Below are positions 16,296 through 24,760 of a DNA stretch of 59,800 nt, one piece after another. The DNA is from Spirochaetaceae bacterium (GTDB lineage Bacteria; Spirochaetota; Spirochaetia; SZUA-6; Bin103): assembly GCA_028820215.1 (NCBI GenBank), contig JAPPKD010000008.1, positions 1 through 59,800 on the forward strand, written 5' to 3'. The notes beneath the pieces were generated by a model, which made no database searches, was not told where the DNA came from, and saw only the letters and a program-made list of their open reading frames with translations. How positions within the stretch are numbered: the stretch's first letter is position 1; every line of letters begins with the position of its first letter. Both the position numbers and the translations under genes were made by a program.

Positions 16296-17866
16296 GAAGC
16301 GAGCCTCCCGATCTCTTCCTCCGTGAGGGCGCGGCGGTACAGCCGCAGGTCGCGAATCCTGCCGTTGAAGGTGTCGATGGCGCCGGCGCCGATTCGCAGC
16401 GGCTGGTCCGTCGAGAGGTCGAAGGCGGAGCCGTCGAAGACCGGCGAGGTCGCGACGCGGCTGCCGTCGACGTGGAGCTCGAGCCGCCCTCCCCTGCGCA
16501 CGGCGGCCAGGCGGCGCCAGCCGGGCTGCAACTCGTGATCGTGGGTGACGTTGGCGCCCGCCTGCAGGGCGCAGACGAGTCCCGAGGGGAGGGTGCCGGC
16601 GAACAGCCGGCCGCGGTAGACGGCCATCGACCAGACGCGGCGGTACTTCACGTCGGGGGAGGTGTCGAGTTGCCCGGTGAGGGTCCAGGTGTCGCCGCCG
16701 TCGTAGCGGTAGACCCGGCCCAGCGGCAGGGTGCCGGCGTAGAGCTTGCCGTTGTAGACGGCCATGGCCATGACCTCCAGCTCTTCGCCCAGGCGGCCGA
16801 CGCAGGTCCAGGGATCGCTTCCGTCGTCGCGGAAGACCTTGCCCTCCGGCCAGGTGCCGGCGTGCAGTTTCCCGTGGTGGGCGGCGAACGAGTAGACCTG
16901 GGAGACGCCCTGCTGGCCGCCGGCGTGCGCCCAGTGGCTGCCGCCGGCGTAGCGGAACACGCCGCCCGACTCGCCGCCCTCGTTGCCCGCTCCGTAGAGG
17001 TGGCCGTTGAAGACCCCGAGCGACATCATGCGGCGGCCGGGCGTGCCGCAGTGCGCCCAGCGGTCGCCCCCCTGGTAACGGAACACGCCCTGGCTGTAGA
17101 GCGGGATGGCGTAGAGCTCGCCCCGGTAGACGGCCATGCCGGCGCACGAGTCCGCGCCTTCCATGCGGCCGACGCTCACCCACTCCGAACCGCCCGCGTA
17201 GCGGTACAGGGCGCCGCCGGGATTGCGGTTCTCCGACTCCGGCAGCGCCGAGCCGCCGGCCCGGTAGCGCGACGTGCCGGCGTAGAGGTCGCCGTCGAAG
17301 ACGCACAGGGAGGCCACGGTGTTGGCGGCGTCCGGGCTCCCGCACGGCTCCCAGCCGGCCCTGCCGTCGTAGCGGTAGACGCCGCCGGCCTCGTCAGCGC
17401 CGGTCTCGAAGGTGCCGGCGTAGAGGTCGCCCCGAAAGACGCACAGGGAGTAGACGCGCAGGTTGTTGCCGGGACGGCCGCAGTCGGCCCATGCGCCCTC
17501 GCTGCCGGCGTCGATGCCGAAGTGGAGGTGGCGGTAGTTGGCCTGGGCGGCGGTCACGCCGGCGTTGTTGAGCAGGCTGAGCTGGAAGCCGGTCCGGGTG
17601 GCGGGCGCGTAGCGGCTGACGACATCGCCCGGCACGTCATCGAGCACGGCGTCCGTGTGGATCTGGACGGCCAGCGTGAAGTCGCCGGTCCCCAGGTCCA
17701 GGCCGGCCGACGGGGGAACGACGACATGGGCGCCGCGGCCGTCGAAGACGGCGCCGCCGGCCGCGAGGACAGCGCCCTGGTTCCGGCCGTGGTGGCCGTT
17801 TCCGGAGTGATCACGGCAGTCGCCCGCAAGCGGCCAGTGCGCGAGCAGGCCTGTATCGGTGCCCAT
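16292..17866 (-). CDS. LamG-like domain split by an internal beta-propeller-type repeat domain
   Basis: 524 residues. The N-terminal half of a concanavalin-like LamG domain is seen at about residues 5-110 (LLAHWPLAGDCRDHSGNGHH, DGRGAHVVVPPSAGLDLGTG), and its C-terminal half at about 445-524 (RLELHVDGSRVATSPVF, FNGRIRDLRLYRRALTEEE). Between them are six or seven repeats of roughly 45 residues of the type VYNGKLYAGTLPLGRVYRYD with GGDTWT, as in Kelch-like or exo-sialidase-like propellers. It has no signal peptide. ATG 17866 was chosen for its AGGA upstream and because the LamG strand begins right after it; ATG 17887 is possible. It heads the leftward operon with the amidohydrolases, and could bind or cleave a carbohydrate. 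Confidence 0.75.
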   Translation of the reverse strand: MGTDTGLLAHWPLAGDCRDHSGNGHHGRNQGAVLAAGGAVFDGRGAHVVVPPSAGLDLGTGDFTLAVQIHTDAVLDDVPGDVVSRYAPATRTGFQLSLLNNAGVTAAQANYRHLHFGIDAGSEGAWADCGRPGNNLRVYSLCVFRGDLYAGTFETGADEAGGVYRYDGRAGWEPCGSPDAANTVASLCVFDGDLYAGTSRYRAGGSALPESENRNPGGALYRYAGGSEWVSVGRMEGADSCAGMAVYRGELYAIPLYSQGVFRYQGGDRWAHCGTPGRRMMSLGVFNGHLYGAGNEGGESGGVFRYAGGSHWAHAGGQQGVSQVYSFAAHHGKLHAGTWPEGKVFRDDGSDPWTCVGRLGEELEVMAMAVYNGKLYAGTLPLGRVYRYDGGDTWTLTGQLDTSPDVKYRRVWSMAVYRGRLFAGTLPSGLVCALQAGANVTHDHELQPGWRRLAAVRRGGRLELHVDGSRVATSPVFDGSAFDLSTDQPLRIGAGAIDTFNGRIRDLRLYRRALTEEEIGRLAS

Positions 17867-17963
17867 CGGGATCCTGCCCGGCACCATAGGTCGCTCGGGG
17901 CGGGCCGTCAAAACGGGGGCGGCTCAGCAGCCGCCGGCCGGCTCGACTACAATCGGAGTTGCC

Positions 17964-19076
17964 ATGATCGACTATCGAGAGCTCGGAGCGCGGACCCTGA
18001 TCAACGCCAGCGGCACCATCACCACGCTCGGCGGCAGCCTGATGTCCGCGGAGGTGCTGGAGGCGATGCGCACGGCGGCCGGCGCGTACGTCGACCTGCC
18101 GGATCTGCTCGTCAAGTCCGGCGAGTACCTGGCGCGGCGCATCGGCGTGCCGGCGGCGTTCGTATCCTGCGGCGCGGCGAGCGGCATGCAGCTCGCGGCC
18201 GCGGGTTGTCTGACCGGTACCGACGTCGAGCGGGTGCGGGCACTGCCCAACACGTCCGGGTGGGCCAACGAGTTCGTGATCGGCAGCGTCGATCCGCACT
18301 TCTACATCCACCAGGGCATCGAGGCGTGCGGCGGCAGGCTGGTTCGCGTGGGCAGCAGCGCCGCCCTCAGCACCGAGGAGATGATCGGCGCCATCGGCAG
18401 CAGTACGGCCGCGGTCGTCTTCTTCCTGGGCAGCCAGCCCATCGAACAGCTCGCCGAGGTGGCGAGCGGAGCCGCCGAGCGTGGCGTTCCGGTCATCGTC
18501 GACGCCGCCGCGCAGTTGCCGCCGCGTTCCAACCTGACCGAGCTCGTCGCCAAGGGCGCGTCGCTGGCCGTGTTCAGCGGCGGCAAGGGGCTGCGGGGTC
18601 CGCAGTGCACGGGCCTGGTGGTCGGCACGCCCGAGCTGGTCGCCGCCGTGCGGCTGAACTCCAGTCCCGAGAGCGGCATCGGCCGGGCGATGAAGGTGGG
18701 AAAGGAAGAGATCATGGGGCTGCTGGCGGCGGTGGATCGGTTCCTGGCCTCCAGCGACGCGGAGGACGTGGCGCGCTGGCGGGCGCAGGCAGCGCACATC
18801 GCCGACACGCTCGTCGCGGCGTCCGCGGCGCCTGCAGCGGCCGTGTCGATCACGGGCAGGGGGCAGCGCGCGTTTCCGGACGTGGCGCCGCGCCTTCACG
18901 TCGAGCTCGATCCCGAGCGGGCGGCCGCCGTCGTGGAGGAGCTGTGGAACGGCGAGCCGTGCATCGCCATGCGGCAGAGCGGAGGCGGCGTGGTCGTCGA
19001 CCCGATGACGCTGGAGCCCGGCGACGAGCAGGTCGTCGCGGCGCGCCTGTGCAGTGCCCTGGAGATGCGTGCCTGA
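17964..19076 (+). CDS. SelA-like PLP-dependent enzyme
   Basis: 370 residues. The fold-type-I PLP protein resembles the SelA/DgaE group: N-terminal RTLINASGTITTLGGSLMS, DAAAQLPPRSNL after the aspartate strand, and the Schiff-base lysine in FSGGKGLRGPQCTG (K208). Relatives include selenocysteine synthase and D-glucosaminate-6-phosphate or related amino-sugar-acid lyases. It is shorter than true SelA and has no selenocysteine genes nearby, so a lyase or racemase role on a hydroxy-amino acid is more likely. ATG 17964 has CGGAG five bases upstream. It is divergent from the LamG operon (97-base gap) and convergent with the next PhyH gene. Confidence 0.8.
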   Translation: MIDYRELGARTLINASGTITTLGGSLMSAEVLEAMRTAAGAYVDLPDLLVKSGEYLARRIGVPAAFVSCGAASGMQLAAAGCLTGTDVERVRALPNTSGWANEFVIGSVDPHFYIHQGIEACGGRLVRVGSSAALSTEEMIGAIGSSTAAVVFFLGSQPIEQLAEVASGAAERGVPVIVDAAAQLPPRSNLTELVAKGASLAVFSGGKGLRGPQCTGLVVGTPELVAAVRLNSSPESGIGRAMKVGKEEIMGLLAAVDRFLASSDAEDVARWRAQAAHIADTLVAASAAPAAAVSITGRGQRAFPDVAPRLHVELDPERAAAVVEELWNGEPCIAMRQSGGGVVVDPMTLEPGDEQVVAARLCSALEMRA

Positions 19077-19082
19077 AGCGGG

Positions 19083-19823
19083 TCAGCCGGTGGCAGCGCT
19101 TCTCATCGGCTCCAGGCTGAGCAGCTTGCGCCGCGCGGAGGTCGTGCACCGGTCCGCGATGCTCTTGTAGTCGTCCCTGTTCGCGTTTTTCTCGCTCCAC
19201 TTCTCGTAGATGAGGATGATCGACTTCCGCGCCTTGCCGGTCCTGTTGACCATCGAGGTGTGCCATCCGTAGGAGTTGAACAGCACGGCGTCGCCGGCCT
19301 TGCCGGCGAAGGCGCGGTGGCCGGGCATGGTATCCAGCGGCCGGGGATTGGGGCACTCGCCGGCGTCCGGCTTGTGGCTTCCCGGCACATAGCCGAAGGC
19401 GCCGCCGTCGGCGGGAACGTCGTCGACGTAGATCTGCACCTTCATGTGCAGGGGGTAGGAGTGCGGGACGTCCGCGTGCCAACGGAGGTAGCTGACCGGC
19501 TGCGCGGGCAGGGTCCGCACCTGCGGCGCGAGCAGGAGCAGCTCGTCGTCAGCGAAGTCCATCAGGTAGGGGTACCAGAAGGGGTGGTCGATCAGGTCGA
19601 TGAAGGCGTCGTCTTTCTCGAACGGATTCTCGATGTCGAAGAACCCGCCCGGTCGCGTGCCCTGTGCGATACCTTCCAGCCATTGCGCCTTTTCCTCGCC
19701 TGCGCAGCGGTCGAATGCCTGCTGCAGGCGAGTCAGCTCGGAGCCGGCCATGGCTCCCTCCAGGAACAGGTAGCCGTTCTTCTCCCAGAACCGTCGCTCG
19801 CCGTCCGTCGGGTGCTGAGCCAT
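19083..19823 (-). CDS. PhyH-family Fe/2-oxoglutarate dioxygenase
   Basis: 246 residues from ATG 19823 (MAQHPTDGERRFWEKNGYLF); the frame is open further but without family character. The iron triad is complete: RWHADVPHSY (H116, D118) and distal H188 in SYGWHTSMVN with the 2OG arginine about ten residues later. VDDVPADGGAFGYVPGSHKP is the typical double-stranded beta-helix turn. It should hydroxylate a small or lipid-like substrate using oxygen and 2-oxoglutarate. It is divergent from another PhyH gene only 85 bases away, suggesting shared control. Confidence 0.88.
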   Translation of the reverse strand: MAQHPTDGERRFWEKNGYLFLEGAMAGSELTRLQQAFDRCAGEEKAQWLEGIAQGTRPGGFFDIENPFEKDDAFIDLIDHPFWYPYLMDFADDELLLLAPQVRTLPAQPVSYLRWHADVPHSYPLHMKVQIYVDDVPADGGAFGYVPGSHKPDAGECPNPRPLDTMPGHRAFAGKAGDAVLFNSYGWHTSMVNRTGKARKSIILIYEKWSEKNANRDDYKSIADRCTTSARRKLLSLEPMRSAATG

Positions 19824-19908
19824 CGCGGGTACGCGCCGTAGCGTAGCACGGCCGGCCTGCGGTGCGTCGATTGCCGGCGCCTGCGCCCGACAGGCAGGAT
19901 TCCGGGAC

Positions 19909-20763
19909 ATGGACCCGACCACAGAACGCGGTGCCGGGCTGAACCGGCAGCTCGTCCGTGACGGCTACTGCCACGTCCCCGGGGTGGCGCCGTCCGGCCT
20001 GATCGAACGGGTGCGGGCGTTCGCCGACGGCGCCGCCGACGGCCTGTCCGACGCGCAGAAGGAGCGGACCCGTTTCCAGGGTTCGATGATCCAGGTGAAG
20101 GAACACGAGGAGATGCTGCCGCTGATCGTGCTGCCGGCGGCGCGCGCGGTGCTGGCCGGGATGGGCTATCCCGGCGCGCGCTTCATGTCCGGGTACATCA
20201 TCAGCAAGCCGCCGCTGGTGGCTCCGCCGCTGTTCTGGCACCAGGACGGCATCGTCTGGGACGACCCGACCAGCTACACCGACGAGCCGGTGCAGGTGTT
20301 CCTGATGTACTACCTGATCGACACCAACCGCCGGAACGGGTGCTTGCGGGTCATCCCGGGCTCGCATCGACGCCGCCATCGGCTGCACGGCCTGCCGCCG
20401 GCCCATGGCGAGGACCTGGCGCAGGCCGGGGAGCATCATCCCGCGCTGCAGCCCGACCCGGACGAGGTGGACGTGCCGGTCCGCGCAGGCGACGTCGTGA
20501 TCGGCGACGCGCGCCTCTTGCACTCCGCTCACCCGAACGCCTCGGGACAGCGCCGCACCGTCATCACCCTGTGGTTCCTGCCGACCTGGCCCGACCTCCC
20601 CGAGCGCCTGCATGCGTTCTACGGCAGCCGCAACGTCCTGGAAGGGAAGCCGGAACGCTGGAGCGACGCCGGCTGGCGCGCGCTGCGCGGCGTGCTCGCC
20701 TGGTACGACGGCCCCGTGGAACCCCGGGAGGTCAGCCGGATCCCGGACGCCCGCCTCGCATGA
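19909..20763 (+). CDS. PhyH-family Fe/2-oxoglutarate dioxygenase
   Basis: 284 residues. The HxD motif LFWHQDGIVWDD (H111, D113) and distal histidine in LLHSAHPNASGQRRTV with the 2OG arginine are intact. YLIDTNRRNGCLRVIPGSHR marks the core. The FWHQD pattern is that of canonical phytanoyl-CoA or ectoine hydroxylase-like members. It starts a rightward run with the fatty-acid desaturase (48 bases later) and the SDR, so the three may act on one lipid or alcohol substrate. The sequence is unlike the divergent neighbour beyond the family core. Confidence 0.9.
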   Translation: MDPTTERGAGLNRQLVRDGYCHVPGVAPSGLIERVRAFADGAADGLSDAQKERTRFQGSMIQVKEHEEMLPLIVLPAARAVLAGMGYPGARFMSGYIISKPPLVAPPLFWHQDGIVWDDPTSYTDEPVQVFLMYYLIDTNRRNGCLRVIPGSHRRRHRLHGLPPAHGEDLAQAGEHHPALQPDPDEVDVPVRAGDVVIGDARLLHSAHPNASGQRRTVITLWFLPTWPDLPERLHAFYGSRNVLEGKPERWSDAGWRALRGVLAWYDGPVEPREVSRIPDARLA

Positions 20764-20811
20764 CGGTTCTCTTGCCGCGCCGTCAGTTGCGTGGTACGAC
20801 AACCGGTCAAG

Positions 20812-21999
20812 ATGGCTACCGCTTACGAACCTCTTTCGGATGTCCGCCGCAACCTCAGAGTGGCGTGGTACCGCTGCCCGATCGAGCCGGCCACGCTCAG
20901 GCGGCTGATGCAGCGCAGCGACCTGCAGGGATGGCTGCAGTCCGGCGGCCACCTGCTCCTGTACCTGGCGCTCGGCGCCCTGGCGTTCCGGCTGTGGGCC
21001 GCGCAGGCGTGGGTGGCCTTCGCCTTCGCGCTGTTCGCCCATGGCACGGTGGCGAGCTTCATCCGCGGCGTCGCCCCGCACGAGCTCGCGCACGGCACGG
21101 TGTTCCGCACCAAGTGGCTGAACCACGTGTTCCTCTACCTCTACAGCGTGCTGAGCTGGTGGGACCCGTACGACTACGGCACCAGCCACACGTACCACCA
21201 CCGCTACACGCTGTACCCGGAGGGTGACCGGGAGAACCTGCTGCCGCTCAACCCCAAGGTCGGCGGCCCGTGGTTCCTGATCCAGATCTTCACCGTGAAT
21301 CTGACCGGGCGTCCCGGCCGCACGTTCGGCAAGGGCGGGCTGATCTCCACGCTCGTGGTCACCTTCATGTCCGCGATCGGCAAGGTCGGCTACGTGCGGA
21401 CGCCGGCCGGCGAGTGGGTCAACGCCCTGCACTCCGACCAACCGGCCGAGGCGCGCAAGTCGATGTGGTTCTCGCGCGTGCAGCTCGCCTTCCACGGCAC
21501 CGTGGCGGTCTACGGGATCATTTCCGGGTACTGGATCCTGCCGATCCTGGTCGGCGTGGCGCCGCACATCGGCAACTGGCTGGTGTACCTGTGCGGCCTG
21601 CCTCAGCACTGCGGCCTGCGCGACAATGTCGCCGACTTCCGCAAGTCGACGCGCTCGATGAAGCTCGATCCGCTCTCGACCTTCCTCTACTGGCGGATGA
21701 ACTGGCATGCCGAGCACCACATGTACGCGGGGGTGCCGTGCTACAACCTCAGGAAGCTGGCGCGGGAGATCGCGCACGACATGCCCGAGCCGCGCACCCT
21801 GTGGGGGGCGTGGCGGGAGATGCGCGAGGTCTGGAAGCGGCAGCAGACCGACCCCGGCTACCAGTTCGACACCCCGCTGCCTGACGAGGCGGCCCCGGCG
21901 GATGCGCGGAACGGCCGTTCCGACCGGCCGGACGATCTGGAAGCCTCCATAGGCGAGCTGGCGCCGCAGGGGCTGCGAACCGCTCCCGAGCAGCGGTAG
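20812..21999 (+). CDS. Membrane fatty-acid desaturase (di-iron)
   Basis: 395 residues. Three histidine boxes are present: HELAHG (90-95), HTYHH (126-130) and HAEHH (299-303), with hydrophobic segments around residues 46-85 and a pair near 235-270. This is the FA_desaturase fold of the inner membrane, needing oxygen and an electron donor that is not encoded here. A short N-terminal signature, [20 protein letters not shown] (residues 19-38), recurs in the second desaturase at 56.6-57.7 kb, so the two are paralogues of one subfamily. ATG 20812 is chosen over a short upstream extension. Substrates could be fatty acids, alkanes or sterol-like compounds. Confidence 0.9.
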   Translation: MATAYEPLSDVRRNLRVAWYRCPIEPATLRRLMQRSDLQGWLQSGGHLLLYLALGALAFRLWAAQAWVAFAFALFAHGTVASFIRGVAPHELAHGTVFRTKWLNHVFLYLYSVLSWWDPYDYGTSHTYHHRYTLYPEGDRENLLPLNPKVGGPWFLIQIFTVNLTGRPGRTFGKGGLISTLVVTFMSAIGKVGYVRTPAGEWVNALHSDQPAEARKSMWFSRVQLAFHGTVAVYGIISGYWILPILVGVAPHIGNWLVYLCGLPQHCGLRDNVADFRKSTRSMKLDPLSTFLYWRMNWHAEHHMYAGVPCYNLRKLAREIAHDMPEPRTLWGAWREMREVWKRQQTDPGYQFDTPLPDEAAPADARNGRSDRPDDLEASIGELAPQGLRTAPEQR

Positions 22000-22004
22000 G
22001 ACGG

Positions 22005-22880
22005 ATGGCGGCCGCGGAGCGCGACGGCCGGCCCGCCGGCGGGGCGGGCTGCCTCGAGGGAAAGTACGCGCTGGTCACCGGCAGCACGCAGGGACTGGGC
22101 GCGGCCACCGCGCGGGCGTTCGCGGAGCGCGGCGCGGCCGGCGTCGTGGTGACCGGCCGTGACGCCGAGCGGGGTGAGGCGGTCGCGGGCGAGCTTGCCG
22201 GTCCGGGTTGCGACGCGCGGTTCGTGGCGGGAGACCTCGCCTGCCTGGACGACTGCCGGAACCTGGTGGCGGCCGCCGACCGCGCATTCGGTACGCTGCA
22301 CGTCCTGGTCAACGCCGCGGCCCTCACCGAGCGCTCCACGATCTGGGACACGACGCCGAAGTTCTACGAGCGGGTGATGGACATCAACGTGCGCGCGCCC
22401 TTCTTTCTGACGCAGGACGCGGTCAGGGTGATGCAGCGCGAGGGCGTGGCCGGGTCGATCGTCAACGTGTCGAGCGTGGCCGCGCACGGTGGCGAGCCGA
22501 TGCTCTGCCCGTACTCGATCTCCAAGGCGGCCCTGAACGCGATGACCAAGAACGTCGCCTACTCGGTGATGCGCCATCGCATCCGCGTGAACGCCCTCAA
22601 CCTCGGCTGGATGGACACGCCGGGCGAGGACGCGATCCAACGCCGCTATCACACCGACGGCGGCGACTGGCTTGCCGACGCCGAGGCCGCGCAGCCGTTC
22701 GGGCGGCTGATCAAGCCGGCCGAGGTGGCCCGCACCATCGCATACCTGGCCTCGGAGGAGTCCGGCGTGATGACCGGGGCGCTGATCGACTACGACCAGT
22801 CCGTGTTCGGAGCCGGCCGCCAGCCGATCCCGCCCCCGATGGACGAATGGCCGTCGGTCGCGGGCGTGTCCTTCGCCTAG
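22005..22880 (+). CDS. Short-chain dehydrogenase/reductase
   Basis: 291 residues. Cofactor motif TGSTQGLG (25-32), NAA at the end of strand 4 ([12 protein letters not shown]), a catalytic serine in [10 protein letters not shown], and YxxxK at Y170/K174 (YSISKAAL). It is a classical NAD(P)-dependent SDR oxidising or reducing a hydroxyl/keto group. It begins 5 bases after the desaturase stop, so it is co-transcribed. The gene supports a pathway in which oxygenases (PhyH, desaturase) make hydroxy or unsaturated products that are then oxidised. The C-terminus ([17 protein letters not shown]) is longer than in minimal SDRs. Confidence 0.92.
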   Translation: MAAAERDGRPAGGAGCLEGKYALVTGSTQGLGAATARAFAERGAAGVVVTGRDAERGEAVAGELAGPGCDARFVAGDLACLDDCRNLVAAADRAFGTLHVLVNAAALTERSTIWDTTPKFYERVMDINVRAPFFLTQDAVRVMQREGVAGSIVNVSSVAAHGGEPMLCPYSISKAALNAMTKNVAYSVMRHRIRVNALNLGWMDTPGEDAIQRRYHTDGGDWLADAEAAQPFGRLIKPAEVARTIAYLASEESGVMTGALIDYDQSVFGAGRQPIPPPMDEWPSVAGVSFA

Positions 22881-22891
22881 CTACACTGACC

Positions 22892-23239
22892 ATGATGGCT
22901 CAGCCCAGCGCGACGCACGACGTCGACTCCGTTCTCGATTCGTTTCTTCGGCGAATCATATCGGTGCGCGCGGAAGTAGTGGAGCTGTATCTGTACGGAT
23001 CGCGGTCGCGCGGCGATCATCGTCCCGATTCGGACTACGACGTATTCGTGGTACTGCGCGAGCGCACCCGGCCCACCGTCGATGCGCTGTACGACGCCGT
23101 GGTCGATGTCGTGTGCGAAACCGGCTCGCTCGTCTCGTTGAAGATCGTCTCCCGAGGCAACTTCGAGAAGTCGAAGGCAGCGGGCAATCCGTTTGTTGCC
23201 AACGTCTTGCACGATGGAGTGCCGCTTGCACTCCACTAG
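22892..23239 (+). CDS. Minimal nucleotidyltransferase (MNT) antitoxin
   Basis: 115 residues. The active-site signature GSRSRGDHRPDSDYDVFV (from residue 36; metal ligands D48, D50) is that of small MNT-type nucleotidyltransferases. These pair with HEPN proteins and, in studied cases, neutralise them by adenylylation. The gene starts 12 bases after the SDR stop, and its 3' end overlaps the HEPN gene by 26 bases. GC content resembles the surroundings. The residues needed for catalysis are intact, so an active antitoxin is expected. Confidence 0.88.
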   Translation: MMAQPSATHDVDSVLDSFLRRIISVRAEVVELYLYGSRSRGDHRPDSDYDVFVVLRERTRPTVDALYDAVVDVVCETGSLVSLKIVSRGNFEKSKAAGNPFVANVLHDGVPLALH

Positions 23240-23627
23240 CAGAGAGCTCATTGCGGCCTACTTGCAGAAGGCCAGGCAGAAGCTGGGAGTCGCTGAGCGT
23301 CTGCGTGACTCCGGGGATCACGAAGATGCGGTTTCCCGCGCCTACTACGCCGCGTTTCACGCCGTCAAAGCACTACTGACCAGCGCCGGCGAACAGCCGC
23401 GAACCCATCACGGTGCGGTGACGCTATTCAATCTGCTGTTCGTGAAGACGGGGAAGATGAGCAAGCGAGCGGGCCGCTTCCTCGCCAACTTGAAAGACGA
23501 TCGAGAGAGCGCTGATTACGAGTTGTTCTCGTACGAGGATGCGGACACCGCACGTCTCGCGGTAGAGGAGGCGCAAAGCATCATCGCGGAAGCGACGAGC
23601 TATCTGGAGCGGTTGTCCGGGTCGTAG
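23214..23627 (+). CDS. HEPN-domain toxin (ribonuclease-like)
   Basis: 137 residues from ATG 23214, which lies inside the MNT gene. The all-helical HEPN domain has its Rx4-6H motif as RAYYAAFH (R42, H49) after the typical RDSGDHEDAVS helix, and YLQKARQKLGVAERL near the start. HEPN proteins of this pairing are metal-independent RNases or RNase-like toxins held in check by MNT. Overlapping genes in the order MNT-HEPN form a type II/VII-like module. The module sits at the border between the lipid-type gene run and the next region. Confidence 0.87.
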   Translation: MECRLHSTSRELIAAYLQKARQKLGVAERLRDSGDHEDAVSRAYYAAFHAVKALLTSAGEQPRTHHGAVTLFNLLFVKTGKMSKRAGRFLANLKDDRESADYELFSYEDADTARLAVEEAQSIIAEATSYLERLSGS

Positions 23628-23651
23628 CGATCCTCTGTCGGCCGCTGTGGT

Positions 23652-23936
23652 TCACGCGCCTTCGATGCCGAGGCGTTCCCGGAGTTGGTCGATGTCCAGC
23701 GGGGTGACTTCTCCGGCCTCTGCGCGGCTGTTGGCTTCCAGTAGCCGCCGGGCATTCTTCGGCGAACGCAGCACGTAGGCGGTTTCCATCCAGCCGAGGA
23801 GCTCGTCGGCGGCGACCAGCGCGACCCGCTCCGCGCCGCGGCGACGAATCACGATCGGTTCACGGGTATCGGTCACTCGATCCATGAGCGCCGCCAGGTT
23901 GGCACGCGCGTTGGTGTAGGTGGTCTCGTGCGTCAT
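23652..23936 (-). CDS. Phd/YefM-type antitoxin, no toxin partner beside it
   Basis: 94 residues beginning MTHETTYTNARANLAALMDR, with EPIVIRRRGAERVALVAADE, the standard Phd/YefM DNA-binding and dimerisation fold, and a toxin-binding acidic tail (LDIDQLRERLGIEG). A YoeB/Txe toxin would be expected directly downstream on this strand, but the space to the convergent HEPN gene is only 24 bases, so the antitoxin is solitary. It may be an orphan that protects against a homologous toxin elsewhere, or a remnant. The stop is followed by no visible terminator. Confidence 0.85.
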   Translation of the reverse strand: MTHETTYTNARANLAALMDRVTDTREPIVIRRRGAERVALVAADELLGWMETAYVLRSPKNARRLLEANSRAEAGEVTPLDIDQLRERLGIEGA

Positions 23937-23948
23937 CTCAGGTCACGC

Positions 23949-24035
23949 TCATGGATGCGCTGCCGTTCCCGCCTCCACCGCATCGAGATAGCGGTCGAGG
24001 TGCCGGTGCAGTTCCCGCACGGTCACCTGCGTCAT
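23949..24035 (-). pseudogene. Truncated Phd-type antitoxin fragment
   Basis: An ATG-to-TGA frame of 28 codons reads MTQVTVRELHRHLDRYLDAV then EAGTAAHP, matching only the N-terminal helix and strand of Phd-type antitoxins (VTVRELxxxLxxYLxxVxxG). It stops where the next strand should begin and lies 12 bases upstream of the intact Phd/YefM gene on the same strand. It is probably a deletion remnant, and could still encode a short DNA-binding peptide. Confidence 0.45.
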
Positions 24036-24113
24036 GTTGGACAACAAGCACCACGCAACACCGGCGGGTCAACCCGATGCCCAGCATGCCATCGAGCTCA
24101 GGGCCGGTACGGC

Positions 24114-24148
24114 TTGACGGCTATGGGCGGATGCTCTGTAATTCAGAG
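24114..24148 (+). promoter_or_regulatory. Sigma70-type promoter with palindromic operator
   Basis: TTGACG (24114-24119), a 17-base spacer and TGTAAT (24137-24142) match the sigma70 consensus at 5 of 6 positions in each box. The -10 box lies inside the palindrome CTCTG-TAATT-CAGAG (24134-24148), a good site for a repressor dimer. Transcription would start near 24149, 36 bases before the membrane-protein gene. The winged-helix regulator encoded second in this operon is the obvious candidate to bind it. Confidence 0.6.
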
Positions 24149-24184
24149 TACGCGCTTAATGAGAGCATCGATGGGAGGAGCGGC

Positions 24185-24760
24185 ATGAACGATACCGACA
24201 AGCTGAGAGAGGACATGGCGTATGTCCGCGCCGCGGCGGACCGAGCGGACTCCGCGACGATCCCGTCGATCAACCTGTTGTGGGCCGCCATCGTGTTGTG
24301 CGGTTGCGTGCTGTCCGATTTCGTCGGCGACCACCGCTGGATCGGGAGATACTGGTCGGTGGCAAGCCCCGTCGGGCTGTGCGTCTCCGCGTGGTTTGGC
24401 TACCGCGCCCAGCGCGAGGCCGGACAAGCCGATCGCCGCACCGGCGTTCGGCAGGGTGTGCACTGGCTGGCGTTCCTGGTCGCCGGCGCGCTCGGGTCCG
24501 CACTCGTCGCCGCCGGGCACCTGGAGTGGGCCGGGTTCGGCTCATTCATGATGCTGTTGATGAGCCTGACCTATTTCCATGCGGGTCTGCATATGGACCG
24601 CCGGATGCTGCCGATCAGCGGCGTTGCCGCGGCCGGTTACGTGGTCACGCTGTTCGTCCCCGGGTACCAGTGGACCCTGGCCGGCGTCCTGATCGCCGCC
24701 ACGCTGGTCTGGCAAGGGGTGCTGGGAGCGCGAACACGGAATGCCGCCCACCAGTCCTGA
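24185..24760 (+). CDS. Small integral membrane protein of regulator/ABC operon
   Basis: 191 residues; ATG 24185 is preceded by GGGAGGAG. After a charged N-terminus (MNDTDKLREDMAYVRAAADR) there are about five or six hydrophobic segments: INLLWAAIVLCGCVLSDFV, VASPVGLCVSAWFGY, HWLAFLVAGALGSALVAAG, FGSFMMLLMSLTYFHAG, and a C-terminal pair ending LAGVLIAATLVWQGVLGA. Its last 20 bases overlap the winged-helix regulator gene. Such membrane proteins beside small wHTH regulators can sense envelope state. I know of no defined function. Confidence 0.75.
   Translation: MNDTDKLREDMAYVRAAADRADSATIPSINLLWAAIVLCGCVLSDFVGDHRWIGRYWSVASPVGLCVSAWFGYRAQREAGQADRRTGVRQGVHWLAFLVAGALGSALVAAGHLEWAGFGSFMMLLMSLTYFHAGLHMDRRMLPISGVAAAGYVVTLFVPGYQWTLAGVLIAATLVWQGVLGARTRNAAHQS

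Noticed and set aside
16472..19120. Forward open frame of nearly 900 codons opposite the LamG/propeller gene
   Set aside because: It is antisense to a protein with clear domains, is full of Ala/Gly/Val/Arg expected from GC-rich third positions, and changes character at gene borders.
19549..21777. Reverse open frame of about 740 codons opposite PhyH and desaturase
   Set aside because: Antisense shadow across two intact forward genes.
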